Positions 55,458-63,997 of a stretch of 64,000 nucleotides of DNA are shown here, piece by piece; positions within the stretch are counted from its first letter, which is position 1; each line of letters begins with the position of its first letter. The DNA is from Solimonas flava DSM 18980 (lineage in GTDB: Bacteria > Pseudomonadota > Gammaproteobacteria > Nevskiales > Nevskiaceae). The position numbers and the translations under genes are program-made. The stretch covers positions 372,001 to 436,000 of the forward strand of contig NZ_AUFV01000003.1 of assembly GCF_000426685.1 (NCBI RefSeq). Direction: 5' to 3'. The notes under the pieces are model-generated. The model worked only from the letters and a program-made list of their open reading frames with translations. It was not told where the DNA came from and did no database searches.

Positions 55458-56645
55458 CTACGCGCGGCGCATCTTCGCCATCAGCGCGGCGAGCTGCTGC
55501 ACGGCGGCTTCGGATTCGGCGTAGTTCGGCGTCGCGTCGGCATTGCCGTAGTCGCCGGGCGCGCCGGTCTGCACGACGATGCCGTCGCGGCGCGGCACCA
55601 CGAACAGCGAGCCGTAGCTGAGGCCGTAATCCACTTCCGGCTGCGGGATCAGGCGCCCGATCTGGCCGCGCACCGGCACCACGCTGTCGTCGCCGAACAG
55701 CGCGCGCGCGCCGTAGCCGGTGCAGTTGACCAGCGTCTTCTCGGGCAGCTTCTCGAGGTCGGCCGGGCGTTCGAACTCGCGCGTCTCGATGCGTCCGCCG
55801 CCGCGCTCGAAGTCCTCGATCAGCAGGCGCGAGTAGCTGCTGAGGTTGTAGACCATCGTCGTGTAGCGGCGCACGTAGGGCACCGGGAACGGATGCGCGC
55901 CGGCCGGAATGTCCTGCGAGCGCGGCCACAGCGAGCGGATCAGCGGCAGCAGATTGGCGTAGACGGGTTCGCCGTCGCCGTCGCCTTCGCCGTGGCCGCC
56001 GTTGAACGGCTCGTCGGCGAGCGCGTAGCCGTCGCGCCATTCGACCGGATCGCCGGGCAGGCCGAGCATCGTCTGATAGGTGCGGAACGATTCGCGCGCC
56101 ATCGTTTCCCAGCGCGCGACGGCGTCCGGCGTCGCGTGCTCGGCGGTGCAGTAGCGCGAGTCCGGCGACCACACGCCGGTCGCGCGCGAGGAGCGCACTT
56201 CCGGCGGACGTTCGCGGGCGTAGATCGTCACCTTCAGGCCGGCCCGCTGCGCGAGCAGCGCCGTGGTGAGGCCGATGGCGCCGCAGCCGATCACGCCGAC
56301 CTCGGCGACCTGCGTCGCCAGCACCTCGCGCAGCGCGAGCCGGGCCGAGCCCCAGGACAGCGACCAGCCGCTGCCGCCGTGGCCGTAGTGATGGACCACG
56401 GTCTTGCGGCCGAGCTTCTCGGCCTCGATGCGCGGCCCTTGCGCGCGAAACGGCCGCGTGCAGACCGTGATCGCGATCAGCCGGTCCGGCCGCGCGCGGA
56501 TCGGCGCCAGCGGCGGCAGCGGATCGTAGTCGGCCGCCGACGCGGCGGCCGAAGCGACGGCGCGCGGCGTGCTCGCGCAGCCGCTCGCCATGGCGCCGAG
56601 CGCCAGCGTGGCGCCGGTCGTGCGCAGAAAGTCGCGACGTTGCAT
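55458..56645 (-). CDS. Tat-exported FAD-dependent lipoprotein, D-amino-acid-oxidase family, apparently circularly permuted
   Basis: The 395-residue product starts with a twin-arginine motif (RRDFLR, residues 3-8) and a lipobox SGC (Cys23), so it should be a Tat-exported lipoprotein. The FAD Rossmann motif VGVIGCGAIGL is at residues 116-126. Before it, at residues 58-103, lies TVCTRPFRAQGPR and HHYGHGGSGWSLSWGSA, the element that closes the C-terminus of normal D-amino-acid oxidases (GxRPxR, NYGHGG). The C-terminus here stops after the PRRDGIVVQTG strand and following helix. The domain order is therefore rotated. Substrate is probably a D-amino acid or related amine. AGGGAG precedes the ATG. 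Confidence 0.85.
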   Translation of the reverse strand: MQRRDFLRTTGATLALGAMASGCASTPRAVASAAASAADYDPLPPLAPIRARPDRLIAITVCTRPFRAQGPRIEAEKLGRKTVVHHYGHGGSGWSLSWGSARLALREVLATQVAEVGVIGCGAIGLTTALLAQRAGLKVTIYARERPPEVRSSRATGVWSPDSRYCTAEHATPDAVARWETMARESFRTYQTMLGLPGDPVEWRDGYALADEPFNGGHGEGDGDGEPVYANLLPLIRSLWPRSQDIPAGAHPFPVPYVRRYTTMVYNLSSYSRLLIEDFERGGGRIETREFERPADLEKLPEKTLVNCTGYGARALFGDDSVVPVRGQIGRLIPQPEVDYGLSYGSLFVVPRRDGIVVQTGAPGDYGNADATPNYAESEAAVQQLAALMAKMRRA

Positions 56646-56841
56646 GAATCTCCCTGTCCGTTTTGCGAGTGCCCGTATCGAGCAACGTGGCGGCGGCCGC
56701 TTTCGGAAAAAGGCCCAAGCCGCAGCGGCGGGCAGTGTGCGGCGCCGCTGGCCGCGCCGCCAGAGCGCAGGCCTGCCACGGACAAGGCGTGCGGCCGGCG
56801 CGGCGCCGACAATGCCGCGAACGACGACAGGAGGATGCGAC

Positions 56842-57333
56842 ATGGCCGGCAATCGCCTTTCCCGCGCGGTGGCGTACTGCGCCGCACTGCCGGGGCCGCT
56901 GCGCCGGCGTGCGACCACGCTGCTGTTCAATTCGCAGGTGCGCTTCGCCGGCACCGCCGGTCTGCGCTTCGAGACGCTCAGCGAAGAGCAGGCCGTGGTC
57001 GTCGTCCGCAACCGCGGCAAGGTGCAGAACCACATCGGCGGCGTGCACGCCGCGGCGATGGCGCTGCTCGCCGAGACCGCGACCGGCGCCGTGTTCGGCA
57101 TGAACGTGCCGGACGACCGCCTGCCGCTGCTCAAGTGCATGCACATCGACTACGTGAAACGCGCGCAGGGCGATCTGCGCGCAATCGCCACGCTCGACGC
57201 CGCGCCGCGTGCCCGCATCGTCGCCGAGGCCCGCGGCGATCTCGTCGTGCCGGTGACGATCACCGACGCGGCCGGCGAGTCGCCGATCGTGGCGACGATG
57301 ACCTGGGCCTGGGTGCCGAAGAAGCGCGATTGA
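56842..57333 (+). CDS. DUF4442 hotdog-fold protein
   Basis: The 163-residue protein fits DUF4442, a thioesterase-like hotdog family, with NHIGGVHAAAMALLAETATGAVFGMNVPDDRLPLLKCMHIDYVKRA as its central block (catalytic-like Asn/His/Glu helix). It could hydrolyse acyl-CoA, but the substrate is unknown. AGGAGG eight bases before the ATG at 56842 fixes the start. It is divergent from the D-amino-acid-oxidase-like gene. Confidence 0.85.
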   Translation: MAGNRLSRAVAYCAALPGPLRRRATTLLFNSQVRFAGTAGLRFETLSEEQAVVVVRNRGKVQNHIGGVHAAAMALLAETATGAVFGMNVPDDRLPLLKCMHIDYVKRAQGDLRAIATLDAAPRARIVAEARGDLVVPVTITDAAGESPIVATMTWAWVPKKRD

Positions 57334-57578
57334 GGCTGCGGGTACGGAAGCGGGGAACTCATCACACTTCGCGTCTGCGTTCGTTCGGTGGCGCCTTGCT
57401 CTCGGCGAATGGCGTAACGGATGATCGGCCTCGGGGGCAGAGCATCCAGGGGGCGTTCTCTGACGCCGGAGCGGATTCATTCCATTCCACGACGGGCGTC
57501 GCGTGCGCTTTCCTTGATCGATGGCGTGCGGCTCGGATCCGGGCTGCGTCGCCGGCATTGCATTTTCAGGGGGCTGCA

Positions 57579-58163
57579 ATGAAGGGTCTGGTCGCGGCAA
57601 TCATGGCGCTTTCCGGCGCCGTCACGTCTGGTTGCATTTCCGTCAAATCCTACGTCGATCCGCAGTACCACCAGGCGAGCTATGAGGCGCTCCAGCGACC
57701 GCCTCAGCCGATTGCCGCCCGCGTCGATGTGCATTTCCTGCGCAACGGCGAAGCCTTGCCGAAGGCCGATGGCGAACTGCGCGCCAACGTGGAGCGTTCA
57801 TTGCGCGCGACGGGCGTTTTCGTGCCGTCGACCAGCGCGGCTGCGCCGTTGATCTCGATTACCGCGAACAACGTTGCGGACCTGGGCGCGGCACGCGCCA
57901 AAGGCTTCGGCACGGGCCTGACGTTCGGCGCCGCGGGTTCGATGATCGACGATTTCTACGAGTTCTCATGCTCGTACGACAACGGCGGCGCCGCACGGAA
58001 GCTCGACTACAAGCACGCGATTCATACCTCGGTGGGCCACACCAAGGCGCCGGACGGGATGACGGCCACGACGCCGGCCAACGCATTCGGCCAGGTGATC
58101 GATGATGTCGTCCTTAATTTCGTCAAGGATCTTCAGGCTCGCGGGGCGCTTGCGCAGCAGTGA
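57579..58163 (+). CDS. Uncharacterised lipoprotein
   Basis: The 194-residue product has a type II signal peptide with lipobox TSGC (Cys24). The mature part includes AARVDVHFLRNGEALPKADGEL, a Gly-rich patch GFGTGLTFGAAGSMIDDFYEF and an amphipathic C-terminal helix. This layout recalls periplasmic lipoproteins that form small beta domains, but I do not recognise the family. AGGGGG upstream supports the start. Base composition of the gene and of its 245-base upstream region is less GC-rich than the neighbours. Confidence 0.72.
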   Translation: MKGLVAAIMALSGAVTSGCISVKSYVDPQYHQASYEALQRPPQPIAARVDVHFLRNGEALPKADGELRANVERSLRATGVFVPSTSAAAPLISITANNVADLGAARAKGFGTGLTFGAAGSMIDDFYEFSCSYDNGGAARKLDYKHAIHTSVGHTKAPDGMTATTPANAFGQVIDDVVLNFVKDLQARGALAQQ

Positions 58164-58223
58164 ACATCGCTTCGATGGGAGCCTTCTGGTTGTCGTCGAT
58201 TCGCTCTTGCGCGAAGCGGCGTT

Positions 58224-58715
58224 TCAGGCGAGCCGGTCGTAGAAGCCCGGCGTGCGGTCGACGCGCAGGCGCGTGAGCTTGCGGTAGCAGATCAGCCAGC
58301 GGCCCTCGACCTTGCGGTAGTGCTCCAGGTAGTGCCCGTAGCCGTGCAGGTGTTCCTCGTGCGCGCCGTCGCGCCACCAGAGGTGGTCCTCCATCGGCCA
58401 GATGCCGGTCGCGGTGGTGTCGGAGATGAATTCGATTTCCGGCGTGTGCGCGTGATGCACCGAGGTGATCGGCGTGCGGTGCTCCATGAAATGGCGGATC
58501 GCGGCCGCCAGCGCCTGCGGGCCGACCACCTTGTTGCGCACGCCGCCGGCCTGCGGCTGCAGCGCCGCCGGCAGATCGCCGTAGGTTTCCGACCACGCGT
58601 CCTCGGTGTGCACGCTGCCGTAGAGATCCCACTGCTTGCAGTCCATGTAGCGCAGACGGCGCGCGAAGACTTGCTTGATCTCCTCGATCGCCAGCAGCTT
58701 TTCGGTCTCGGTCAT
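58224..58715 (-). CDS. SnoaL/NTF2-like protein
   Basis: The 163-residue protein has the alpha+beta cone fold of the SnoaL_4 group: an N-terminal helix AIEEIKQVFARRLRYMDCKQWDLY, SVHTEDAW, a middle HFMEHRTPITSVHHAHTPEIEF and C-terminal EGRWLICYRKLTRLR. Relatives include dehydratases, isomerases and dioxygenase beta subunits. The specific reaction is unknown. ATG at 58715 has GGAG upstream. Confidence 0.82.
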   Translation of the reverse strand: MTETEKLLAIEEIKQVFARRLRYMDCKQWDLYGSVHTEDAWSETYGDLPAALQPQAGGVRNKVVGPQALAAAIRHFMEHRTPITSVHHAHTPEIEFISDTTATGIWPMEDHLWWRDGAHEEHLHGYGHYLEHYRKVEGRWLICYRKLTRLRVDRTPGFYDRLA

Positions 58716-58998
58716 CGGCGCGCTCCGTCCGGGTCGATCCAGAGAGCCTGCGCGCCACGGCGCTGCTGCACATCGGCCGAACGGGGGTGAAGCGAACGGC
58801 GGCCCCATGCGCCGGATGCGCCCGCCGCCGTGTTGCGGGAGGACGGGGTCGGCGGCGTAGCATGGCGGGCACGGCGCGGACCTTCGCGCGGGATGCGGAC
58901 GGTGGCGGTGCGTCGGCACCGGTGGCACATGCGGGTTCAGCGCTTGCTCAGGGCTCCGGCGCCATGGTCCCGGGCTCTGTACGCGGCAAGGAGCGACG

Positions 58999-61656
58999 AT
59001 GCGGCGGCTCGCGAAATACCAGCAGATGCGGCGCTTCGATGTGACCGCGGAGCCCAGCGGCCGCGAGCCACCGGCAGCGCGCCGCGGTGTCCGCGCGCGG
59101 CTGCGCTACGTGATCCAGCTGCATCACGCGCGGCGCCGGCACTTCGACTTCCGCCTCGAACTCGGCGGCACACTGCGCAGCTGGGCGGTGCCCAAGGGCC
59201 CGTCGCGCGATCCGGCGCAGAAGCGGCTCGCGGTCGAGGTCGAGGATCATCCGATCGCTTATGGCGATTTCGAGGGCGACATCCCGGCCGGCCAGTACGG
59301 CGCCGGCCATGTCGACATCTGGGATCGCGGCTGGTGGGAGCCGGAAGACGCCGATGCCGACGCCGCGATTCGCAAGGGCCATCTGCATTTCACGCTGCAC
59401 GGCGAGCGCCTGCAGGGCCGCTGGTCGCTGGTGCGCACGCATCTGGCCGGCCGGCAGCCGCAGTGGCTGCTGATCAAGAGCGACGACGCACACGCGCAGG
59501 CACCGGACGTGGCCGATGACGTCGTGCTGCGCGAGTGGCGCGCGCAGCACGACGGCGCGCGCCGCGGCCGCGCGGCGGCGGCCTCTGCCGGGACGGCGCA
59601 GGCCGCCGCGAGCGCCGGCACGCGCGCGCGCCGCCGCGCCGATCCGCCGCGCGACCCGTTTCCGCAGCAGGTCGGGCTGCAGCTGGCGCGCTTGTCCGCG
59701 CGCGCGCCGGCTGGCGCCGAGTGGGTGCACGAGATCAAGTACGACGGCTATCGCTTCCTGGCGATGCGCGAAGGCCGCCGTCTGCGCATCGTCTCGCGCA
59801 ACGGCCTCGACTGGACCGCGAAGCTGCCGGCGGTGAAGGCCGCGGTGCTGGCCCTGCCGTGCCGCGACTGCATCCTCGACGGCGAACTCGTCGCCTTCGA
59901 CGAGCACGGGCGCAGCCGCTTCGACCTGCTGCAGCAGCGTTTCGGCGAAGGCGGCGAGCTGCAGGCCGTGGTTTTCGATCTGCTCTACCTCGACGGCCGC
60001 GATCTGCGCGGCGAGGCGCAGGACACGCGCAAGGCCGCGCTGCAGCGGCTCCTCGCCGCTGCGCCGCCGCCGCTGCAGCGCTCCGAATACCTCGTCGGCG
60101 ACGGCCCCGAGGCGGCCAGCGCCGCGTGCCGGCTCGGGCTCGAAGGCATCGTCAGCAAGTCGCGGCTGGCGCCGTACCGCGAAGGCCGCGGCGGGGCCTG
60201 GCTGAAGATCAAATGCGTGCAGTCCGACGAGTTCGTGATCGTCGGCTACACCGCCGGCCGTGGCGCGCGCGCCGCACTCGGCTCGCTGCTGCTGGCGCGG
60301 CCGCAGGGCCGCGGCCGGCCGTGGCGTTACGTCGGCCGCGTCGGCAGCGGCATCAGCGACGCCCGGCTCGCCGAACTGCGCGCCGCGCTGCGGCCGGCGA
60401 AGACGCCCGTCGAACTGGCGAACCCGCCGGGCCGCGCCGAGCTGCGCGGCGCGCATCCGATCTGGGTGCGGCCGGAGCGGGTCGTCGAGGTCGAATTCCG
60501 GGCCTGGACCGACGACGGTCTGCTGCGCCAGGCCAGCCTCAAGGGCCTGCGCCCGGACAAGTCGCCGGCCGATGTCGCGAGTCCGGATCGCGCGCCGCAG
60601 GTCGAAACGCTCGCCGCGTCCAGCGGCCGCCCGGCGCGCGCCGGGCCGGGCGCGAAAAAAGCCACGGCGCGCGCGACGAGCCGCAAGGCGCGGGCCGGCA
60701 AGACCGGCAAGAGCGGCGGCCGGACGCGCGCCAAGCCCACGCGCGCGGCAGCGCGCAGGGCCTCGGTGCCGACCGCGCGCGCGCGCCGCAAGGCCGGCGA
60801 TCCGCCGGCGCCGTACCCGTTCACGCATCCGGAGCGGCAGGTCTTCACCGATCCGCCGGTGACCAAGGCCGAGATCGGCGCGCTCTATACGGACATCGCG
60901 GCGCAGATTCTGCCCGGCATCGTCGACCGGCCGCTGGCGATGCTGCGCTGCCCCGACGGCATCGGCGGCGAATGCTTCTTTCAGAAGCACCTGACCCCGG
61001 GCTTTCGCGACGCGGTGCACGCCGCGCGTGCCAAGGCCGACCGCGATCCTTACGTCTACATCGAAGACCTCGACGGCCTGCTCGCGCTGGTGCAGATGAA
61101 CGTTGTCGAGATCCACGCCTGGGGTGCGCCGCTCGCGCGCCCGGATACGCCGGACCGCATCGTCTTCGATCTCGATCCGGCGCCGGACGTCGCCTGGTCC
61201 GCGGTCAGGGCGGCGGCGCTCGCGGTGCGCGAGCGGCTGAGCGCGCTGCGCCTCGAATCGTTCGTGCGCGCCACCGGCGGCAAGGGCCTGCACGTGGTCG
61301 TGCCGCTGACCGGCGACGACGGCTGGGACGCCGCGAAATCGTTCGCGCACGCGCTGGCCAGCACGCTCGCGCAGGAAGCGCCGCAGCGCTATGTCGACGT
61401 CGCCAGCAAGGCCCGCCGCGGCGGGCACGTGTTCATCGACTATCTGCGCAATGCGCGCGGCGCCACCAGCATCGCCAGCTACAGCCTGCGCGCCCGCCCC
61501 GGCGCGCCGCTCGCCGTGCCGCTCGGCTGGGACGAGCTGCCGAAGCTGCGCTCGGCCGCGCAGTACCACATCGGCAACATCCGCGAACGCATCGCCAAAC
61601 GGCCCGAGCCCTGGGCCGGCATCGACGATGTCGAGCAGGCGCTGCCGCGCCGCTGA
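58999..61656 (+). CDS. ligD: NHEJ DNA ligase LigD (phosphoesterase-ligase-polymerase)
   Basis: The 885-residue multidomain enzyme repairs double-strand breaks with Ku. The 3'-phosphoesterase domain comes first (about residues 30-165, HHARRRHFDFRLELGG). The ATP-dependent ligase is in the middle, with catalytic Lys247 in EIKYDGYR and GIVSKSR. A basic Lys/Arg/Ala linker spans about residues 550-605. The primase-like polymerase is last, with catalytic Asp724/Asp726 in VFDLDPAPD. This PE-LIG-POL order matches Pseudomonas, not Mycobacterium. AAGGAG precedes the ATG; ku follows by 17 bases. Confidence 0.96.
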   Translation: MRRLAKYQQMRRFDVTAEPSGREPPAARRGVRARLRYVIQLHHARRRHFDFRLELGGTLRSWAVPKGPSRDPAQKRLAVEVEDHPIAYGDFEGDIPAGQYGAGHVDIWDRGWWEPEDADADAAIRKGHLHFTLHGERLQGRWSLVRTHLAGRQPQWLLIKSDDAHAQAPDVADDVVLREWRAQHDGARRGRAAAASAGTAQAAASAGTRARRRADPPRDPFPQQVGLQLARLSARAPAGAEWVHEIKYDGYRFLAMREGRRLRIVSRNGLDWTAKLPAVKAAVLALPCRDCILDGELVAFDEHGRSRFDLLQQRFGEGGELQAVVFDLLYLDGRDLRGEAQDTRKAALQRLLAAAPPPLQRSEYLVGDGPEAASAACRLGLEGIVSKSRLAPYREGRGGAWLKIKCVQSDEFVIVGYTAGRGARAALGSLLLARPQGRGRPWRYVGRVGSGISDARLAELRAALRPAKTPVELANPPGRAELRGAHPIWVRPERVVEVEFRAWTDDGLLRQASLKGLRPDKSPADVASPDRAPQVETLAASSGRPARAGPGAKKATARATSRKARAGKTGKSGGRTRAKPTRAAARRASVPTARARRKAGDPPAPYPFTHPERQVFTDPPVTKAEIGALYTDIAAQILPGIVDRPLAMLRCPDGIGGECFFQKHLTPGFRDAVHAARAKADRDPYVYIEDLDGLLALVQMNVVEIHAWGAPLARPDTPDRIVFDLDPAPDVAWSAVRAAALAVRERLSALRLESFVRATGGKGLHVVVPLTGDDGWDAAKSFAHALASTLAQEAPQRYVDVASKARRGGHVFIDYLRNARGATSIASYSLRARPGAPLAVPLGWDELPKLRSAAQYHIGNIRERIAKRPEPWAGIDDVEQALPRR

Positions 61657-61673
61657 CGCCAGGAGAGCACCGC

Positions 61674-62594
61674 ATGGCCAAGCCGCTGTGGAATGGCGCC
61701 ATCTCGTTCGGACTGCTGCACATTCCGGTGCAGCTGATGAGCGGCGAGCGCCGGGTCGATCTGCACTTTCACCTCGTCGATTCGCGCGACAACTCGCGCG
61801 TCCGCTACGAGCGCGTCAGCGAGGAGACCGGCGAGGAGGTGCCATGGAAGGACATCGCCAAGGCCTTCGAATACGAGAAAGGCAATTACGTCGTGCTGCG
61901 GGACGAGGACTTCCGGAACGCGGCCCCCGAGAGCAGCGAGTCGGTCGACATCGAGGCTTTCGTGGACCCGTCCGAAGTCGGCCCCGAATACTTCGAGCGG
62001 CCCTATTACCTCGTGCCGCCGAAGAAAGCCGAGAAAGGCTATGTGCTGCTGCGCGAGACGCTCAAGGCGCTGCACAAGGTGGCGATCGCCCGCGTCGTGA
62101 TCCGGACGCGCGAGAGCCTGGCGATGGTGCGGCCCAGCGGCGACGCGCTGCAGCTGCTGTTGCTGCGCTATCCGCAGGAACTCGTCGCGAGCGACGCGTA
62201 CCACTTTCCGTCCGGCTCCGCGAAAAGCCACCGCATCAGCCCGCGCGAGTCCGCCATGGCGCGCCAGCTGGTCGAGTCGATGAGCGACCGCTTCCGGCCG
62301 GCGCAGTACAAGGACGAGTTCCGCGAAAAGCTCAGCCGCGCGATTCGCGAACGCCTCAAGCGCAAGGGCGCGCGCATCGCCCGCAAGCTCGAAGCCGAGC
62401 CGGCGCACGAAGGCTCCGACAAGGTGGTCGATTTCATGGCGCTGCTGCGCAAGAGCATCGAGACCAACCAGCGCACGCTCGCACAGACGGCGCATCGCCC
62501 CGCGGCCGAAAAGCCGGCCCGCAAACGCCTGCACGCCAAGGCCAGGCCGGCCGCTCCCAAGAAGACGCGCCGCTCGCCGCGCAAGCGTGCGTGA
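61674..62594 (+). CDS. ku: Non-homologous end joining protein Ku
   Basis: The 306-residue bacterial Ku homodimer threads onto broken DNA ends and recruits LigD. The Ku core starts at KPLWNGAISFGLLHIPVQL and includes YERVSEETGEEVPWKDIAKAFEYEKG. The minimal C-terminal region ends in a lysine/arginine-rich tail of about 30 residues that helps DNA binding in other bacterial Ku proteins. AGGAGAG precedes the ATG. It forms a two-gene NHEJ unit with ligD. Confidence 0.96.
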   Translation: MAKPLWNGAISFGLLHIPVQLMSGERRVDLHFHLVDSRDNSRVRYERVSEETGEEVPWKDIAKAFEYEKGNYVVLRDEDFRNAAPESSESVDIEAFVDPSEVGPEYFERPYYLVPPKKAEKGYVLLRETLKALHKVAIARVVIRTRESLAMVRPSGDALQLLLLRYPQELVASDAYHFPSGSAKSHRISPRESAMARQLVESMSDRFRPAQYKDEFREKLSRAIRERLKRKGARIARKLEAEPAHEGSDKVVDFMALLRKSIETNQRTLAQTAHRPAAEKPARKRLHAKARPAAPKKTRRSPRKRA

Positions 62595-62650
62595 GCGGCG
62601 GAGTGAAGCGCGCGTTGCGGGCGATGCAGCGCCGCGACAGCAGGCGTTGC

Positions 62651-63097
62651 CTATGACGATTTCGCGCCGCGCGACTGCCAGGCCGACGCGCTCCACGTCG
62701 GCGCCGCTTCGTTCATGAGTTGCAGAATTTCGGGCGGCAGATCACCCGCACCCGTCAGCTGGCGAACCTCCAGAATGTCGTCCGCATGATGGCCGCACGG
62801 TGCACGCAGCGCCCATGCAATCGCCTCGTCCAGCGAGTCGACGTCGATGAGGTAGAAGCCTCCCACCAGTTCTTTCGACTCGGCAAAGGGGCCGTCCACG
62901 ACATAGCGTCTGCCGTTGGCGACCGCGATGCGGGCGCCGGGCGCCGCGGGATTGAGCCCCTCGGAGGCGACCAGCACGCCGGCCTGATGCATCTCCTCGT
63001 TGAAGCGCATGTAGGCCTTGAAGAGTTCCGCATCGAAATCTGACGGCTCAGCCGCCTTCTTCTCCGCACTCGCCTGCGCCGTGATGATGAACCGCAT
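62651..63097 (-). CDS. YCII-related protein
   Basis: The 148-residue protein has a YCII domain (PF03795) with EMHQAGVLVASEGLNPAAPGARIAV and DGPFAESKELVGGFYLIDVDSLDEAIAWA, the ferredoxin-like core. The last 35 residues (LPPEILQLMNEAA onward) form a tail seen in the larger YciI-like proteins. Function is unknown; related genes often accompany ECF sigma factors, but none is adjacent here. GGAGAG precedes the ATG. Confidence 0.88.
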   Translation of the reverse strand: MRFIITAQASAEKKAAEPSDFDAELFKAYMRFNEEMHQAGVLVASEGLNPAAPGARIAVANGRRYVVDGPFAESKELVGGFYLIDVDSLDEAIAWALRAPCGHHADDILEVRQLTGAGDLPPEILQLMNEAAPTWSASAWQSRGAKSS

Positions 63098-63302
63098 AGC
63101 CTGCTCTCCGATGTCGGTGGGTTTCAGCTACGACGAACGAGCGAAGCGAAAATCGACAGGCCCGCTGCAAGCAAAGAAAGATCGCCACCATGCGCGATAT
63201 CGGCTTGACCACACCGGCGAGCGCGCCCCTTGTGCCGCCTTCGGAAGACTCGCAGATCGAGACGACCTGGAACACGAAATTTGCCCGGTCTGGGGTTGAG
63301 AA

Positions 63303-63324
63303 CGTGCCCCGCTGTCGGGGCACG
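63303..63324 (-). terminator. Hairpin beyond the small minus-strand gene
   Basis: CGTGCCCC and GGGGCACG form a perfect eight-base-pair stem with a six-base loop 16 bases past the stop of the small hypothetical gene at 63340. No strong U-tract follows on the minus strand (TTCTC). It may be a factor-dependent terminator or a 3' stabiliser. Confidence 0.4.
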
Positions 63325-63339
63325 CCTCAAGCCTGCTGC

Positions 63340-63573
63340 CTATCGAAGTGCCTCTTCAGTAATTCGAACGTGGGCATCCGTTACATGTGCTCCGAATGCC
63401 TCAATGTCATCGAGGCACTTCCCTACATCGAGTCCCGGTATTGGTTCGCCCCTTCGAAGCTCTACGGTCTTGAACGATGACCACGGGGCGTACTTTTGTG
63501 GGAGGTTGTCACCCGACGATTGCGTGGTCACGCCGAATATACGGCCCGGACCTCTGAAGATATGTACTTGCAT
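63340..63573 (-). CDS. Small conserved-looking hypothetical protein
   Basis: The 77-residue frame starting at ATG 63573 has a compact, plausible protein sequence: VHIFRGPGRIFGVTTQS, YAPWSSFKTVEL and DIEAFGAHVTDAHVRITEEAL. From memory it resembles short hypothetical proteins in other gammaproteobacteria, but I cannot confirm this. The upstream in-frame region (to 63882) looks non-coding, and no clear ribosome-binding site was seen, so the start is uncertain. The region is lower in GC than the rest of the window. Confidence 0.5.
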   Translation of the reverse strand: MQVHIFRGPGRIFGVTTQSSGDNLPQKYAPWSSFKTVELRRGEPIPGLDVGKCLDDIEAFGAHVTDAHVRITEEALR

Positions 63574-63664
63574 GCTTTGCACCAGAAATTTTGGAGACTG
63601 AATCCTGAAGCATCTAATGGCCCTCCTTCTGGTTGTGGAAATGCAGAATGATCGGAGTGACGTC

Positions 63665-63997
63665 CTACATAGCGCTAAGGTGTCGGGCACCGCAGGCGGA
63701 AGGTCCCGCTTGAGCGCAGGGTGAGAAAGCGGAGCTGAATGGCAGACCAAAGCGCCAAAGCTCCACCCAAAAGACCGCCGCCGGCAAGCACCGAAAGAGC
63801 TCAAGCACCAGCTGTTTTGTGGATAAGGCGTCACTACCGAAAATGAATGAAAAAGTGGCGCCATATAAAACGCATCCAACAACTGCCCCGGTAAAAAACA
63901 AACCCATGCGAAGGACTGTCACGGCAGGCTGAAACAAACGGGCAACGATGAACGCAAGCGCCAGGAGCGCTGGGGCGATGATTAGCGCGGAGAACAT
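63665..63997 (-). CDS. Small membrane protein, hypothetical
   Basis: The 110-residue frame begins at the window edge and has about three predicted membrane helices (LIIAPALLALAFIVARLF, MGLFFTGAVVGCVLYGATFSFIF, and a weaker third segment LELFRCLPAAVFWVEL). The tail is Ala/Ser/Cys-rich. Hydrophobicity is real, but I do not recognise a family. The true start could lie beyond base 64000. It lies about 90 bases upstream of the small hypothetical gene and might be in one unit with it. Confidence 0.45.
   Translation of the reverse strand: MFSALIIAPALLALAFIVARLFQPAVTVLRMGLFFTGAVVGCVLYGATFSFIFGSDALSTKQLVLELFRCLPAAVFWVELWRFGLPFSSAFSPCAQAGPSACGARHLSAM

Noticed and set aside
63190-63480. Plus-strand 96-codon frame near the right end
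   Set aside because: It overlaps the small minus-strand gene at 63340-63573 and has no supporting ribosome-binding site. The minus-strand frame has the better protein character.
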